This document shows, in pieces, positions 11,054 to 22,860 of a DNA stretch of 64,000 bases. The translations under genes and the position numbers were made by a program. Where the stretch lies: the NCBI GenBank assembly GCA_004352715.1, contig SCFE01000009.1, positions 1,828,754 to 1,892,753 on the forward strand, read 5' to 3'. Each line of letters opens with the position of its first letter. The stretch's first letter is position 1. This DNA is from Hofstenia miamia (Eukaryota; Xenacoelomorpha; Acoela). The notes under the pieces were generated by a model. It was given only the letters and a program-made list of their open reading frames with translations. It was not told the origin of the DNA and searched no databases.

Positions 11054-12078
11054 ATATATATATATATATATATATATANNNNNNNNNNNNNNNNNNNNNN
11101 NNNNNNNNNNNNNNNNNNNNNNNNNNNNNNNNNNNNNNNNNNNNNNNNNNNNNNNNNNNNNNNNNNNNNNNNNNNNNNNNNNNNNNNNNNNNNNNNNNNN
11201 NNNNNNNNNNNNNNNNNNNNNNNNNNNNNNNNNNNNNNNNNNNNNNNNNNNNNNNNNNNNNNNNNNNNNNNNNNNNNNNNNNNNNNNNNNNNNNNNNNNN
11301 NNNNNNNNNNNNNNNNNNNNNNNNNNNNNNNNNNNNNNNNNNNNNNNNNNNNNNNNNNNNNNNNNNNNNNNNNNNNNNNNNNNNNNNNNNNNNNNNNNNN
11401 NNNNNNNNNNNNNNNNNNNNNNNNNNNNNNNNNNNNNNNNNNNNNNNNNNNNNNNNNNNNNNNNNNNNNNNNNNNNNNNNNNNNNNNNNNNNNNNNNNNN
11501 NNNNNNNNNNNNNNNNNNNNNNNNNNNNNNNNNNNNNNNNNNNNNNNNNNNNNNNNNNNNNNNNNNNNNNNNNNNNNNNNNNNNNNNNNNNNNNNNNNNN
11601 NNNNNNNNNNNNNNNNNNNNNNNNNNNNNNNNNNNNNNNNNNNNNNNNNNNNNNNNNNNNNNNNNNNNNNNNNNNNNNNNNNNNNNNNNNNNNNNNNNNN
11701 NNNNNNNNNNNNNNNNNNNNNNNNNNNNNNNNNNNNNNNNNNNNNNNNNNNNNNNNNNNNNNNNNNNNNNNNNNNNNNNNNNNNNNNNNNNNNNNNNNNN
11801 NNNNNNNNNNNNNNNNNNNNNNNNNNNNNNNNNNNNNNNNNNNNNNNNNNNNNNNNNNNNNNNNNNNNNNNNNNNNNNNNNNNNNNNNNNNNNNNNNNNN
11901 NNNNNNNNNNNNNNNNNNNNNNNNNNNNNNNNNNNNNNNNNNNNNNNNNNNNNNNNNNNNNNNNNNNNNNNNNNNNNNNNNNNNNNNNNNNNNNNNNNNN
12001 NNNNNNNNNNNNNNNNNNNNNNNNNNNNNNNNNNNNNNNNNNNNNNNNNNNNNNNNNNNNNNNNNNNNNNNNNNNNNN
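11054..12078. other. (TA)n tract followed by a 1000-N scaffold gap
   Basis: A TA microsatellite runs into N from 11079 to 12078, exactly 1000 unknown bases. A round number suggests a placeholder join between contigs rather than a measured gap. Apparent long open frames across it are only translated Ns. Confidence 0.95.
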
Positions 12079-12223
12079 TTATTAATCCTCAACGTTACCA
12101 ATTTCAATTATTCGACCAAATTCAAATTAAATAGCCATTACACTGCAAAATGATGTCTCCTGAGAAAATATAGAAGATTACTGCATCCGCTGATAGTCAA
12201 CTTTTGTGTTAACAACCAGTAAA

Positions 12224-12968
12224 CAGCCGTGCATAAATTTCAGTCACTTTACTAATGTGGATGTGTTTGAATATGTTTGTCAATATTTGACAGGTTTTTG
12301 CTCTTTCTATGCCAAATTAAACAGAAGCAACCAGTTTATGAAACAATGCGTCATATTACACCTGAGAAACGTCACGAACTTCTTGATTTATTTCGTTCCG
12401 GTCAGAATAGGTTTAAAATTCCCAAACAACTGTTTCTCAAACAGCAGTTCACCATTTCGTTAAAAAGCACCTAAGTGGATTGAGAGTTGAGGACTTACCC
12501 CGAACGGGTCGTCCTCCTATTCTGATGCCCAAACAAAAACGAATAATTGTTCGAGAATCAAAGAATACGCCCACTTTAACCGCAGCACAAGTCCGGTCAG
12601 CGACTGAATTAGACACTGTTATATCAGTAGACACTACAAAAAGACTTTTACGAGGTGCCCTGCTCTTTGGCCGAATAGTAGCCAAAAAACCATTTCTCAC
12701 TTTGGCATATANTGGGCAGTCGTGCAAGAAGAATGGGCACTTATTCCGGATGCTACAATAGTGAAACTTTTCGAATCATTGCCGAAAAGAGTGGCTGAAG
12801 TTGTGCGGGTCAAGGAAAGTCATTCCAAGTACTAACTCAAACTTTTAGTTACATATGTGTATGTTTTGTTGCTATTTTGTTATTATGACAAACTATTCTT
12901 ATTTTGAAACAGTTATTACTAACGTGTATGTTGGATTTGTGAAAGTGACTAAAACTTCTGCACGGCTG
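12224..12968 (+). mobile_element. Tc1-like transposon, internally deleted
   Basis: Inverted ends CAGCCGTGCATAAATTTCAG (left) and the reverse complement of a right end reading CTGCACGGCTG at 12957-12968 agree, and both continue with GTCACTTT. Between them is a broken Tc1-type transposase. It starts with MRHITPEKRHELLDLFRSG (helix-turn-helix), shifts frame to VEDLPRTGRPPIL and TLTAAQVRSATELD, and then reaches a single N at 12712. The sequence resumes with the C-terminal EEWALIPDATIVKLFESLPK up to a stop at about 12833. The catalytic Asp residues of the DDE domain are missing, so the copy is dead; whether the deletion is real or an assembly join at the N cannot be told. TA target bases are not cleanly kept on the left. 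Confidence 0.72.
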
Positions 12969-13396
12969 TAAACAAATTGTTACTTAAAAACGTCACTCTA
13001 AGTATGCATTCGCTTTGTTCAAAAACATACAATAACCTATGCAAGGAAGCACATGATCTGGGCTTTACGTAAAATGTTTCAAGTTTTGATTATGTTCATC
13101 AGAACTGAAATAAACTACTATTGAACTATTGGTTCTGCGAATGGCTAAAANGAAACAGTTATTACTAACGTGTATGTTGGATTTGTGAAAGTGACTAAAA
13201 CTTCTGCACGGCTGTAAACAAATTGTTACTTAAAAACGTCACTCTAAGTATGCATTCGCTTTGTTCAAAAACATACAATAACCTATGCAAGGAAGCACAT
13301 GATCTGGGCTTTACGTAAAATGTTTCAAGTTTTGATTATGTTCATCAGAACTGAAATAAACTACTATTGAACTATTGGTTCTGCGAATGGCTAAAA
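12906..13396. repeat. 245-bp exact tandem duplication around a single N
   Basis: 12906-13150 and 13152-13396 are the same sequence as far as I can read, separated by one N at 13151. This looks like two contig ends with an unresolved overlap rather than a biological duplication. Just after it, 13391-13418 (CTAAAACTTTTGCACGAGACTGTAA) is a diverged third copy of the Tc1-type end seen at 12948-12970, a relic of another element. Confidence 0.8.
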
Positions 13397-13710
13397 CTTT
13401 TGCACGAGACTGTAAATACACTGACACTTTTAAAAGTGCAATTAACATATCGTGCATAATGGATGCTGTGAGAAATCAGAAATAATAATACCACGCGTTG
13501 TTGGTACAAATTATACAATGAAGCTATGAATGAATAAATTCCATACTGTCTCCTGCAGCCTTCTTTAAATTGTTTTCATGACCACCATGGGCGAAAAACT
13601 CATCCAGTCCACTACTAAAAAGCAGATTTTCTAACAAGATAAAACTAAGTAGTAACAAGGGAAAACTTAAATATATCTGATATTTTATAGATAATTGAAC
13701 AAATATTTAC

Positions 13711-13792
13711 CCGGTAATATGAAAACACGGAACATCTTTTAATTCGATGGAGTCACGTGCAATTTTGTTAATGATATCGGTTATGTCGCAAG
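13711..13792 (-). CDS. DOCK-family Rac GEF, exon entering DHR-1, minus-strand half
   Basis: 82-nt minus-strand exon with acceptor CTTATTTTTTAG and donor GTAAAT, leaving in phase 2. It encodes CDITDIINKIARDSI and LKDVPCFHIT. DOCK proteins have '-V-DVTDIINGK--D--KQHFIPF-PV' at this point, just before the DHR-1 domain, and the D-(I/V)-T-D-I-I-N block is near identical. The acceptor TTTTTTAG was chosen over the earlier TTTCAG because only it keeps the frame with the exon at 14072-14192. This is the most 3' minus-strand exon visible. Confidence 0.75.
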
Positions 13793-14071
13793 CTAAAAAA
13801 TAAGGCTGAAATTTAAGAAAAAATTTAAATAATTATATTAGAAATATTTAACAACAACTGAAGTAAGAACTCAATAAATAATTAAGAGTAGATAGATAAG
13901 CTTTCTAAGTTAAAACTGAAGGCAACAACAAACTAGAAATAACAAAATTTGTATTAATCATTTCCAAGAAAATGCATGACAGGACCATAAAATTTATCTT
14001 GAGCACAGTATATATTTTCAATAAACTAATAATACTTGCGCATTACAAAAGATAGAAATCAGTTCACTTAC

Positions 14072-14192
14072 AGCCAATACGAAACGGAGACCAGACTTCC
14101 GGTACTTTATCAGGCTCTATTGGTATGAACCGATAGATTTCCAATAACAAATACACCCTTGAAGCATTATCAATTTCAAGTGTGCTCAAATC
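14072..14192 (-). CDS. DOCK-family Rac GEF, exon upstream of DHR-1
   Basis: 121-nt exon with acceptor GAATTTTAG and a strong GTAAGT donor; it enters in phase 0 and leaves one base that the exon at 13792 completes. It encodes DLSTLEIDNASRVYLLLEIY and then RFIPIE, VPEVWSPFRIG. DOCK proteins read '-DL--KD--R-KI-FVCQIVRVGRM' followed by 'LRRPFGVAV-D' here; the DL...L/I-YR core and PFRIG-CDITDII junction correspond. The exon or exons that should precede it ('ISE-YLVRW' region) were not found in 14.2-21.9 kb. Confidence 0.72.
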
Positions 14193-17159
14193 CTAAAATT
14201 CAAAACAGTGAACAAATTTCTATAAAATTTTTCTATTATTAAAAAATAAAACTGTAAAAAAATCTCATAGAACACACGTAAATGATTCACTCTATGCACG
14301 TATACAATCATGAATCATGCGGGATTAAAACAGTTAAAAATTATGCTGTTACCAAATAGGAACCAGCCGGGCTGGCAGCTAGTACGTTTAAATTATCTGT
14401 TGGGCTAGGGTTTGCTGGAAGGAAAGTTGGAATTGACTCCAACAAGAGAATTGTAACCCCAAAAAATATAAGTAAAATATAAGTAAATTCAATAGTTTTC
14501 AAATGTTGTTTTCACTACAAATTTGGTAGTGCGATATCAAAGTAAATATTCAAGGATAAGAATGCTATTATGAATTTGATTTTGTTACCACTACTACAAC
14601 TTTTGTAATCATTACATGAATTTACTTCATTATTAAGCACCGATTTTTTCAATACCATTGTCAGTTGGATCTTTTAAAGTGGTTTACTGAAAGGTAAATA
14701 TTTACTAAAAATCAAGAAAAAGCTATTTCAGATATTTTGAAGAAAAACTGAATGTTGCTTTGTAAGAAGCAAGAGACCATTGAATCTACGACCAAAGAAT
14801 TATGGCCTACGGCCGGTCAATTTCAAAATACATTTTGCACTACCGGCTGAGGATAAGAAAATTGTCTTGACCACATAACGCATGCGTTGACACTCCATTT
14901 GAATATGAAAATGCTAATTTGCAACAATGGCTTTAAGCTTTGTTTCTGACTTCTATGATTTTGATAAGAAAACATGTTTATATGGTTCATTTTATCGCGA
15001 TATCTGACGATGAATATTTGAGCCTAAATGACTTTAAAACTACGGATTCACCGATTAATGAAAATTAACTGATCAATAGAGGCGATTAATGAAAATTACA
15101 GTGCTAGGCCTAGTTCAAGGCACCCCCGCTTAACGGTCCCCTACAAATGTACATTCCGCAAACAACACTTGATTTTTCACAAAGATTGAAGTAACGTAAT
15201 GAAATGTTCTGTAATCGAAAACTTCCTCAGTTAAATTGCTATCATATGATTTAAGAGAGAATTGTCACTATAAGTGATTGTGAAAGCGAAGCTCTCGCAA
15301 GATGCTTTCAAAATGAAAACAGACAATAAAATGATAGCAACGGCTATCAATAATAATACAAAAATTTTCTCAAAAAACAAGCCATCCTTGTAAAGTTCTT
15401 ATATGCATGTAAATGATATTTGTTGATTAATGAAATTGTAGCAAAGGTGCAACCTATCGCTTCAAGTGTAATTGTTTACTAAAAAATTTACATGACAATG
15501 AAATATGATAAATCATGATTCACGAGCAAAAACGAAATTTCTGTCTACATAAGTCAAATTTTGTAAGCTGATGTCTATTTTGTCCAACATGTTATATCCT
15601 GTCATCTAAAACTGAATTTCAACAAAATCTTATTGATTTTATGAAAATGCCGCAAAATCATAAAAATTCAAAAAGTAAACATTTCCAAGAATTTGTTATG
15701 CAGTCTGAAGACAGCAAGTAATTTTTTGCGTTGTTTTATTAAATGCAATAAACGCAAATGTTTAGATCAAAAATGTTAAATTTAGTACCAGACCTAACCA
15801 AATAAGTATTCGCAACTACAAATTTAAATTTTATTTGAGAGGCGTGTTGTCAATTTTTGTATTTTAATTCTATGTCTTGATTTGTAGATTAATTCTTTGA
15901 TTGCATATTGTGTATAAATTAAATTAAAAATATGTATGATTACTTGTTTTTAAGAAGCATTTGTAAACAAAATAAAGCTATTTTAGAAAAAATAACTTTT
16001 TGATGATTCATCGAAACCTTAATTTAAAATTATTCCTCCAAAAATATTTTACAGATTGGATGTTAAACCAAAAAAGATAAAATAAGTTCAATCCAGAAAA
16101 TACCCTAAAAACCGCGTTATCGGGTCATTGATGAAGTTCACTCACACATTAATTTCTTAATTAAGATTCCATGTATTAACCTTAAACTGTATGGTGATTT
16201 TTAAAATTTTTTTTCATGATTGTAAATATTTTTTAAAAGCAAATAGCAGCTAAAGAAGTTGTTAACCGCAAACAGCAACCCTTTTGCTGTTTACAGCTTC
16301 GATATTTTCTTACTTAGTTCTTAGATTGAATCGATAAAAAATTCGTAGATAGGTTCTGACATTGCATGGATAAGAGCAGGGGGTTTTTTATGATCATGCA
16401 AAAATATTGAAGAAATGCATTTCCCGACTTAGTTTTTAATTTTTTTTAATGTTTCGCCAAGCATTTTTTGATTTAATTAGTTTAGTTGGGGGACCAACCC
16501 CCCCCCCTCTGGGACCAGATGTGAAGAAAATTGAAAATAGTTCACTTTGATCTACAATCGCATAGAAATTTAGCAAATCATTTTCACATAATATATATGT
16601 AGTCTTTTAGAATACGTATATTACGCCAATGGAAAGAAAATGTTTGTTTGCACATAAGCAATTACTGTGCCCATTGTTTGTTTACAGCCCTCTTAAAAAT
16701 CATAAACGCGCCTTTGATATCCGGTGCTTTGTAAATGCTTTGAAAATTTTTCTAAATGAAAAGTCAATCATCTATTTTAGAAGTTGACAATGAGCGAGAC
16801 ATGACAGTTATAAATATGCACAGCACACCACACAATTGTGAAATGACTCATAGTATAAAAATAATATTCATGAGAATCCAAATATAAAATATAATTGATA
16901 CGTTGAATCACCCTCTACCAATGGTGTTTGTTGACTAATTGGTGCTGCAAGTATCTTTATGAATGATTACATCACTGGTCTAATTCTTGTGCGTCTTTGT
17001 GGGCTGTTGAGGGGATTGAAAGACATTGCTAGTGTTAAGGGCACAGATAATATGCCAAAATGGGTAAAATTTATTTGCTGTTTTAAACAGTACTTGTTTG
17101 CTGCTTGTTGTAAGTGCTTGCAGCTGTTAAAAGCAGTGTTGTTGGTAGCCTTGTATGTA
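14193..17159. other. Intron DNA, no gene seen
   Basis: Contains an open stretch at 14340-14460 without convincing splice sites, and two strand-overlapping frames at 16959-17186 that run into the dispersed repeat on the right. A run of ten C (16495-16507) is the only homopolymer of note. One or two small DOCK-like exons may be hidden here. Confidence 0.35.
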
Positions 17160-17570
17160 GCTAAAAAACTATTCACGCTATGCTAAACCTGAAAGCACCA
17201 AGTGATAGAGAAGAGTATCCTCTTTCTTTTTCATTCCAAATTCGTGACTTTGCGCACGACACGCCTCAATAGGTTTGGGATACCTTTGCACATACCAAGA
17301 AATAAAAAAAAATTGTTGTTGCTAGCATGTGCTCAAACTTTATAAATACATGAACATTGGGTATGGAGAGAATTTAAATATTTTTCAAATATTCGAATTT
17401 TTCAAAAAAAACTGTTAATCTTTTCAACAACTTCCAGCCACAGCAATATGGTTTAACTGAAGTTTTTAACATTGCACTAAAGCATGTTCCCCAATAGACC
17501 TGTTCATTACTCACGATTTTCAAATTCCTTGTAACTGTGGAAAAACGGCTTGTCTTCGTAATGGACACTA
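17160..17570 (-). repeat. Dispersed repeat family, copy 2
   Basis: Read on the minus strand, this 410-bp stretch aligns along its length with 24370-24790 on the plus strand and with the 3' part of 6770-6905. Shared words include GTTGAAAAGATTAACA, TCTCCATACC-A-TGTTCA, GAGGATACTCTTCTCTATCA and TAGCATAGCGT-AATAGTTTTT. It encodes no intact protein; a short open frame at 17374-17568 is not maintained in the other copy. Confidence 0.6.
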
Positions 17571-18824
17571 GTTAGTTTAAGGTTAACAAAAAGACAAGGC
17601 CGCCCATTATTATGTCGTCTTACAAACTATAGCTGGTTAAAATATGAAAAATTGATCAACAATAGTCTTTAACCGAATTACAGGGCCCATGAACCTTGAC
17701 TTTGTTGCAACTCTAATAAAATATTAGGTTCCTAATGATTTACAATGTGTATCCGATACTGATTTTAAAATAGAGTTCGTGCAAAATACTAGTCATGCAC
17801 ATTCTAGAACTTACCACTTGCATTGAATCTATCAATAAACGTTAATAAAAGATCGAAATATAGGTAGCAAAGCATACAGTGAAAATAATTTTGTATTCTT
17901 CTTGATTACTTCTCTTCATCACGGCGGGCTCACTAAAATGAGCACAATGAGTTTATTTTAAAACAGATAATAGAAAACATAATTTTCTATGTGTTTGCTA
18001 CCCCATTTAAGCAAAATACTTGCGAAAACCAAACTTGCATGCAGAATCATTTGATCAAGAACTTCAACCATTTACTTCCTTAAGAATTACTTTTACTTCA
18101 CTAGGCTAATCATTTCAGAAGCCCTGGCCTATGAATTTCAAAATTTTGTTAATATTTATTTTCAATTGTCTGGTCGTAACAAAAGCGGTTAAATTTTTGG
18201 AAACGATTCTAAAGCCTTCGACGCATGCAACATATAGATAAATCAGCGACCTTCAGATCCTCCCGACAAGATAACCAATTTCTACATAGTTAGAGATGAA
18301 ACCCCAAAAAACATGTTATGGCTTATTACAATCATTACTAATTATTGAATTTCAATGGAAAACCCAAACATTTTTCTAAAAAAATAATAACCATTATAAA
18401 CCATATGCACTTAATGAACAACAACGTAATTCGCACTAATAGCAACAAAAAATACCATGGAAATAGCTTAAAATGGAAATAGCTTAAGAGCATGATATAA
18501 CGATTTAATATTTCAGCTAGGGCCCTGCGAGCACTCGAAAATTCGATTTGGGTCCACTTGAAATTGAAGCATTAACAGGCTTCGAGTTAAGTCGAGTCGA
18601 CTTGAATTACGTTGATTTGATATTGAATAGTAAATTGCATGATTGAGAAATATATATAATTTTATGATTGAAAAAGCCTTCTACAAAAAATTGTCTCTAG
18701 ACGGCTGGATTGAGTCATATTGTCTAGCGAATGATTGTGACTAACATCCAAATACCAGAATTGATTGATATTACGTTGATATAATCTCCATTCCGAGTTA
18801 AATTTTTAAAAGCTGTGTTAAAAC

Positions 18825-19205
18825 AAGGGATCGTTAGATTTTAATCGCGATTAATCGTATGAAAAAAAAATTGGCGATAGATTAATCGTAATCGCTGCTG
18901 CCAGGAGATTAATAATCGCGATTAATCGTCGATTAATCTACTTCTGATTTAAAATATTCAAAATACAATATATCAATTGAAAGATTTTCAAATTAGAAAT
19001 ATTAACTATTATTGTTATTTGAGATTATTTCCTGAAGTCATTTTACTCTGCATGTGCTTGTTAGGGTAAAGAAATTTGGATCTCTAAGTTGAGGGGTAAT
19101 TAACAATTTGGTAATCAGATAGAGCATAACCAGCTTTGCTGAACAGTCTCTCAACCTGATTAGAAGTTGGCGTGATAAAATCGAGGATCCTTATATATAG
19201 AATTA
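18825..19205 (-). pseudogene. hAT transposase C-terminal relic with ATTAATCG terminal repeats
   Basis: On the minus strand 19095-19200 encodes ILDFITPTSNQVERLFSKAG followed by YALSDYQIVNY. This is the C-terminal dimerisation block of hAT transposases, in which an S---VER-FS-AG core is characteristic. Downstream on the same strand (18833-18940) are multiple palindromic ATTAATCGCGATTAATCG words and then GATCCCTTG, as expected for the 3' sub-terminal repeats and end of such an element. The rest of the transposase is absent and the 5' end was not found. Confidence 0.65.
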
Positions 19206-20648
19206 TGCAACATTCGACGCTTCCTAGGTATGTTAGATGACTAAGGCCACGGTTAGACTGGTGATTGTTTTAAAAGTGATCTATCACATTTTGATTGAAT
19301 CGCACGTCTAACCACCCAAGATAATTAGCAATGTGACGATCACAAGGAAATCACCTCATTATCATGATCAAAGTTGCCGCTTTCCAGTTGGTAAACAAGT
19401 TCAAACTTTTATTCAAGTGATAGTAGACAGGAAACTTTTCCGTAACTTAAAAACATCAACATTGTTAAATAATGTATTTATATACTAAATTTACAATTAT
19501 TTTACGAATTACCTAATTTCAGCATATCAAAGTGGCCGATATTCATTATAGTGAAAAGCTCATCTGAAAAAGTGAAAAACTTCACATTATCCAACCTACC
19601 TTACACTAAATCGCCTACAATTTGCACTATTCAAAGCAAGATGCTACTAGACATTAACCTCTTACATATTAAAAGTTCACTAGAATACAATTCATACAAC
19701 AAAACAATCAGAGACTTTATGGCTGCTAATTTTAAGCAAAAGCTAAGTTAAGCCACGAGGAGACATTGAATCCGGTATCAAAATAATTAATGGGATTGGA
19801 ACTAAATCTAATTCGACAATATGAGAGTGTGAGCAATAAGATCGATTCTTCAAGAACCGTAGCTCTTTACTAGTAGGCATATGTGCATATGTTAACTAAA
19901 AATAAGTTTTTTATAAGAAATATTTTATAAGAATCAGAGGCTTTAAAATGCTCAAAATTTAAGAATTATATAAGAATCAATCTAAGGCTTAAAATATGAA
20001 ATTTCGAGATTTCTGAAAACCTAATATACTTTTGGTAAAACATACACTGTACTTGTTTATATTGCATAAACAATCATGGTGCGTATGAAAATGTTGACCT
20101 TTCAAATAGCGATAACTCCGATTCCCTCTTATAAATACTATTTCACCTGAAAAAATTTATTAATCACGTAAGAATATGTTAGGCTCATATTGACTGAATC
20201 ATTAAGCACTAAGGCTTATATCCACAGGTTACACCTTCACAATACACTAGACTAACTTAAGCTATTAATAAGCTTCATTATAAAAAACAAAGAAGCAATA
20301 CATATATTCAAAATTGTTATAGAAAATTCAAAATAAGAATGAATCTAAACAATTATTTGATTATGGTGATCAGAAAATAAAAAATTTGTTGGTTATTGAT
20401 AGTAGCACACGACAAGATCAAATCTTACGTGATAATGTCTGTTTCTGAACAAAGGGAAACTTTCAACAAGATATTGTAGTTGTTTGAGTTTGATGGAAGA
20501 GAAACATCTCCGAGACTAACACTTAAACAGAAAAGGCGTCCAAATTGATGAACACTCTCATCCGAATACGAACTACGAATCGCTGAATGTCTTAGACTTT
20601 CATTTATCTAAAACAACTTCTCATACAGTGGAAATGATCAGGTTGAAC
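19206..20648. other. Intron DNA, no gene seen
   Basis: AT-rich, with one unrecognised open frame (19551-19751, plus strand). No repeats or splice-bounded exons supportable. Confidence 0.35.
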
Positions 20649-21010
20649 CAGTGTTTGGAAAAAATTCGATTTTAATTAAAAAAATCAAATAAGTCGGATT
20701 TTTTTATTTAAATCAGATTTTTTATCTAAATTTCAATTTTACCCAGACAATCTTCCAAGGTAGTAAATATTAGAAATCTTTTTGATACTACTATTTTTTA
20801 AATACAATAATTTAATAAATTTTAAATAAAGTAAACATAAAAAACATGCAAAACAACATTTCAGTGCTTGCCAATTCATTCCAATGTCACGACAATGACT
20901 TCAAAACAATTAGAATACACTACTTGTATCTCTTTTAGTGTACTTGATTTATATCAACATTTGATTTAAATCAATGACTTAAATCGAGTGATTTAATTCG
21001 ACCAGAACTG
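20649..21010. mobile_element. Non-autonomous hAT-type element (362 bp)
   Basis: It starts CAGTGTTTGGAAAAAATTCG, and its other end in reverse complement starts CAGTTCTGGTCGAATTAAAT, giving imperfect inverted ends beginning CAG. The flanks are GGTTGAAC (20641-20648) and CGTTGAAC (21011-21018), an 8-bp duplication with one mismatch. Interior ends are rich in TTTAAATCA-type words, a common layout in hAT miniature elements. No coding capacity; a minus-strand open frame at 20993 is incidental. Confidence 0.6.
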
Positions 21011-21915
21011 CGTTGAACTAAATCCGAAATGACTGAATGAACTATCTGCGTGGGTTAGGTAGAAATCCGACTGCATGATAAGTATGTAATGAATACTTAC
21101 GTATACTAACAAAAAGTGAACATTAGAAATATATTGACTAGATATAGGAAAAACTAAACTAAATGACGCTTTTTTCCTTAACAAATTTATTAATCATCAT
21201 TAAACTTAATCACGAAACGATTGCCTTATAAGTATTATTTTTCATATTACCTCTTTGAAGCGGTCTGAAGAAATCAAAGATTTATAGCAATTATACCACC
21301 TGCTAGTTTGCATGGATTACATTAATTTTCCAAGCAAAATAGTTCATACGTAGCACAAGACTTGAAAATAACATTTGACAAAAAAATTGAAAAAAGCATG
21401 TTTAATACACCCAATGATTTTTCAATCAACCTGTTAAAATACTTAGTCAACTGACGTTTTAACAAAAAATATTTCTTTGAATTTATTATAATATGTAAAA
21501 GTGCAGCGACAACACTATAAATCAAAGGTGAATTGACATAACGATTTAGTCCATTGCATACAGTATACAAATTACGTATAGAATTTTCGTTGAGCATACA
21601 ATTACTTTGCTGGCAATACACTCATTGTACACAGAGATGCATGAAAAATTAAATGGTACGAGGTTGACAATAACACTAATTGATTAAAATTGTTTCAATA
21701 AATTTTAATTAAATACCATCGATGGGGTCCTAATTAACATGAAATTGTCCGTAGAAACAATCATTGCGAAATGTTGCAATCGGAGACAAACTTGATTTCC
21801 GCTTTGATCTTGCCAAATTTACATCAAATATTGAACAAATTTCGAATTTTGTTTCGTTTTAACACTAGAAGTCAAGTGAATGCAACGTAATAAAAATTAT
21901 CGCAATTGAACATAC
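21011..21915. other. Intron DNA, no gene seen
   Basis: A 99-codon minus-strand frame (21322-21621) is open but unrecognised and lacks splice signals that fit the flanking DOCK-like exons. Confidence 0.35.
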
Positions 21916-21988
21916 CCTCATAGAAATAACAAAAGCTAACTGCCTTTTCAAAGTTTGACATAATATATGACGCTATCATTTTAAAGGC
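21916..21988 (-). CDS. Possible DOCK-family exon (weak)
   Basis: A 73-nt candidate on the minus strand with acceptor TTTTGATCAG and a good GTATGT donor. It enters in phase 0, as required by the exon at 22410-22497, and encodes AFKMIASYIMSNFEKAVSFC then YFYEG. The end resembles the DOCK strand in which an acidic residue, a beta strand and 'SLYD' follow one another. Homology is thin and the following exon is missing, so this is a suggestion only. Confidence 0.38.
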
Positions 21989-22409
21989 CTGATCAAAACA
22001 CGAATATGGTTGTTCAAACGTTAAAAAGTGTACAATTGAGAATTTCCTTTGCAAAGCAACGTGGCAATCAATTTTCACGAAATTTACACTGCGTGCCTTA
22101 AACGCCTTTAATGTTTTTAATTATGGTTGACCTCATTAGTACTTCAAAATCCAAAAAACGCCATTAGTAGTAAAAAACTCAATCTCAAGAACTTCGTTTA
22201 AAGTTGAAAACTTTTTATGCTCTTTTGAAATTAATAGAGTGAAACAATTTTTCACGTATTTGTTGTAAATTGAAATAATAGTATTTTAAGATATGAAAAG
22301 TGAAAATCACTTGGGGAAACGTTTGTTCAAGATAATTGCGCAATCGAATCATATGAAATGTATCTCTTTATATGCAACAAAACGATTAACGCATGAAAAA
22401 ATTACTTAC

Positions 22410-22497
22410 ATAACGATAGATTTTCGAAGCACTCAAAGTTTTTGGATCAACAATTAATCCATTACTATCTCTAATGTCGATTTCGACGTCAAACGCT
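22410..22497 (-). CDS. DOCK-family Rac GEF, N-terminal-region exon
   Basis: 88-nt exon with acceptor CTTGTTTTAG and donor GTAAGT. It completes the split codon from the exon at 22541-22683 and ends in phase 0. It encodes AFDVEIDIRDSNGLIVDP and KTLSASKIYRY. DOCK1-type proteins read '-DLDLVVRDE-G-ILDPE-TS---L-R-H' here. The D-(L/I)-x-(V/I)-R-D-x-x-G-x-(I)-x-D-P block is a strong family marker. Confidence 0.78.
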
Positions 22498-22540
22498 CTA
22501 AAACAAGATTAGCAAAGCTAACTAACTAAATTATAATAAC

Positions 22541-22683
22541 TTATTGCCACGAATGATAAGTTCGCATATCGATTTGATTCCAAGATAGAGCTTCTCATTA
22601 GAAACATTGACAAACTTCAGGTCTTTGATGTTTTGAACAAGCTCGTGAATAATCTCTGCGCGTGTGTTATTGTCTTTACGATC
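22541..22683 (-). CDS. DOCK-family Rac GEF, N-terminal-region exon
   Basis: 143-nt exon entering in phase 0 after GTTTCATTTAG and leaving two bases before a weak GTTATT donor; the intron to 22497 is only 43 nt. It encodes DRKDNNTRAEIIHELVQNIK, then DLKFVNVSNEKLYLGIKSIC and ELIIRGNK. This matches the helical stretch of DOCK proteins after the SH3 domain, where the chain runs through a 'M-DLIEWR' helix and a 'K-KVTAKIDYGN' segment that leads to the R-D-E-G block. Confidence 0.72.
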
Positions 22684-22763
22684 CTAAATGAAACATATGA
22701 AATGGTTATAATTATATACAATAACTAAAGTTTAAATAGTTTTGACACAAATACAAAACTTAC

Positions 22764-22860
22764 AACAAACGCTGATTTATAGACATTCAACCATCGGAGA
22801 AGGGTGATCTTACACTCGTTGAATAACTTGTCAGCAATGAATTGCGGCGAACTAAAGAGT
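22764..22860 (-). CDS. DOCK-family Rac GEF, N-terminal-region exon
   Basis: 97-nt exon with acceptor GTTCTAACACAG and donor GTAAGT. Its first base completes the codon split at the end of the SH3 exon (30830), and it ends in phase 0. It encodes LFSSPQFIADKLFNECKITL and LRWLNVYKSAFV, which parallels the DOCK helix 'E-TTTLREW--IW-QLYV'. The preceding intron to the SH3 exon is about 8 kb. Confidence 0.72.

Noticed and set aside
11039-12107. Long open frames on both strands
   Set aside because: They consist of translated Ns and TA repeats across the 1000-N gap. The frames at 29314-29743 and 61673-62050 were rejected for the same reason.
16959-17186. Overlapping open frames on both strands
   Set aside because: No recognisable protein on either strand, and the segment runs into a dispersed repeat.
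17818-17932. Exon-like segment on the minus strand (acceptor CATTTTAG, donor GTAAGT), ending in FIDRFNASG
   Set aside because: It would fit the missing DOCK exon by position, but no frame is open in the phases required by its neighbours.
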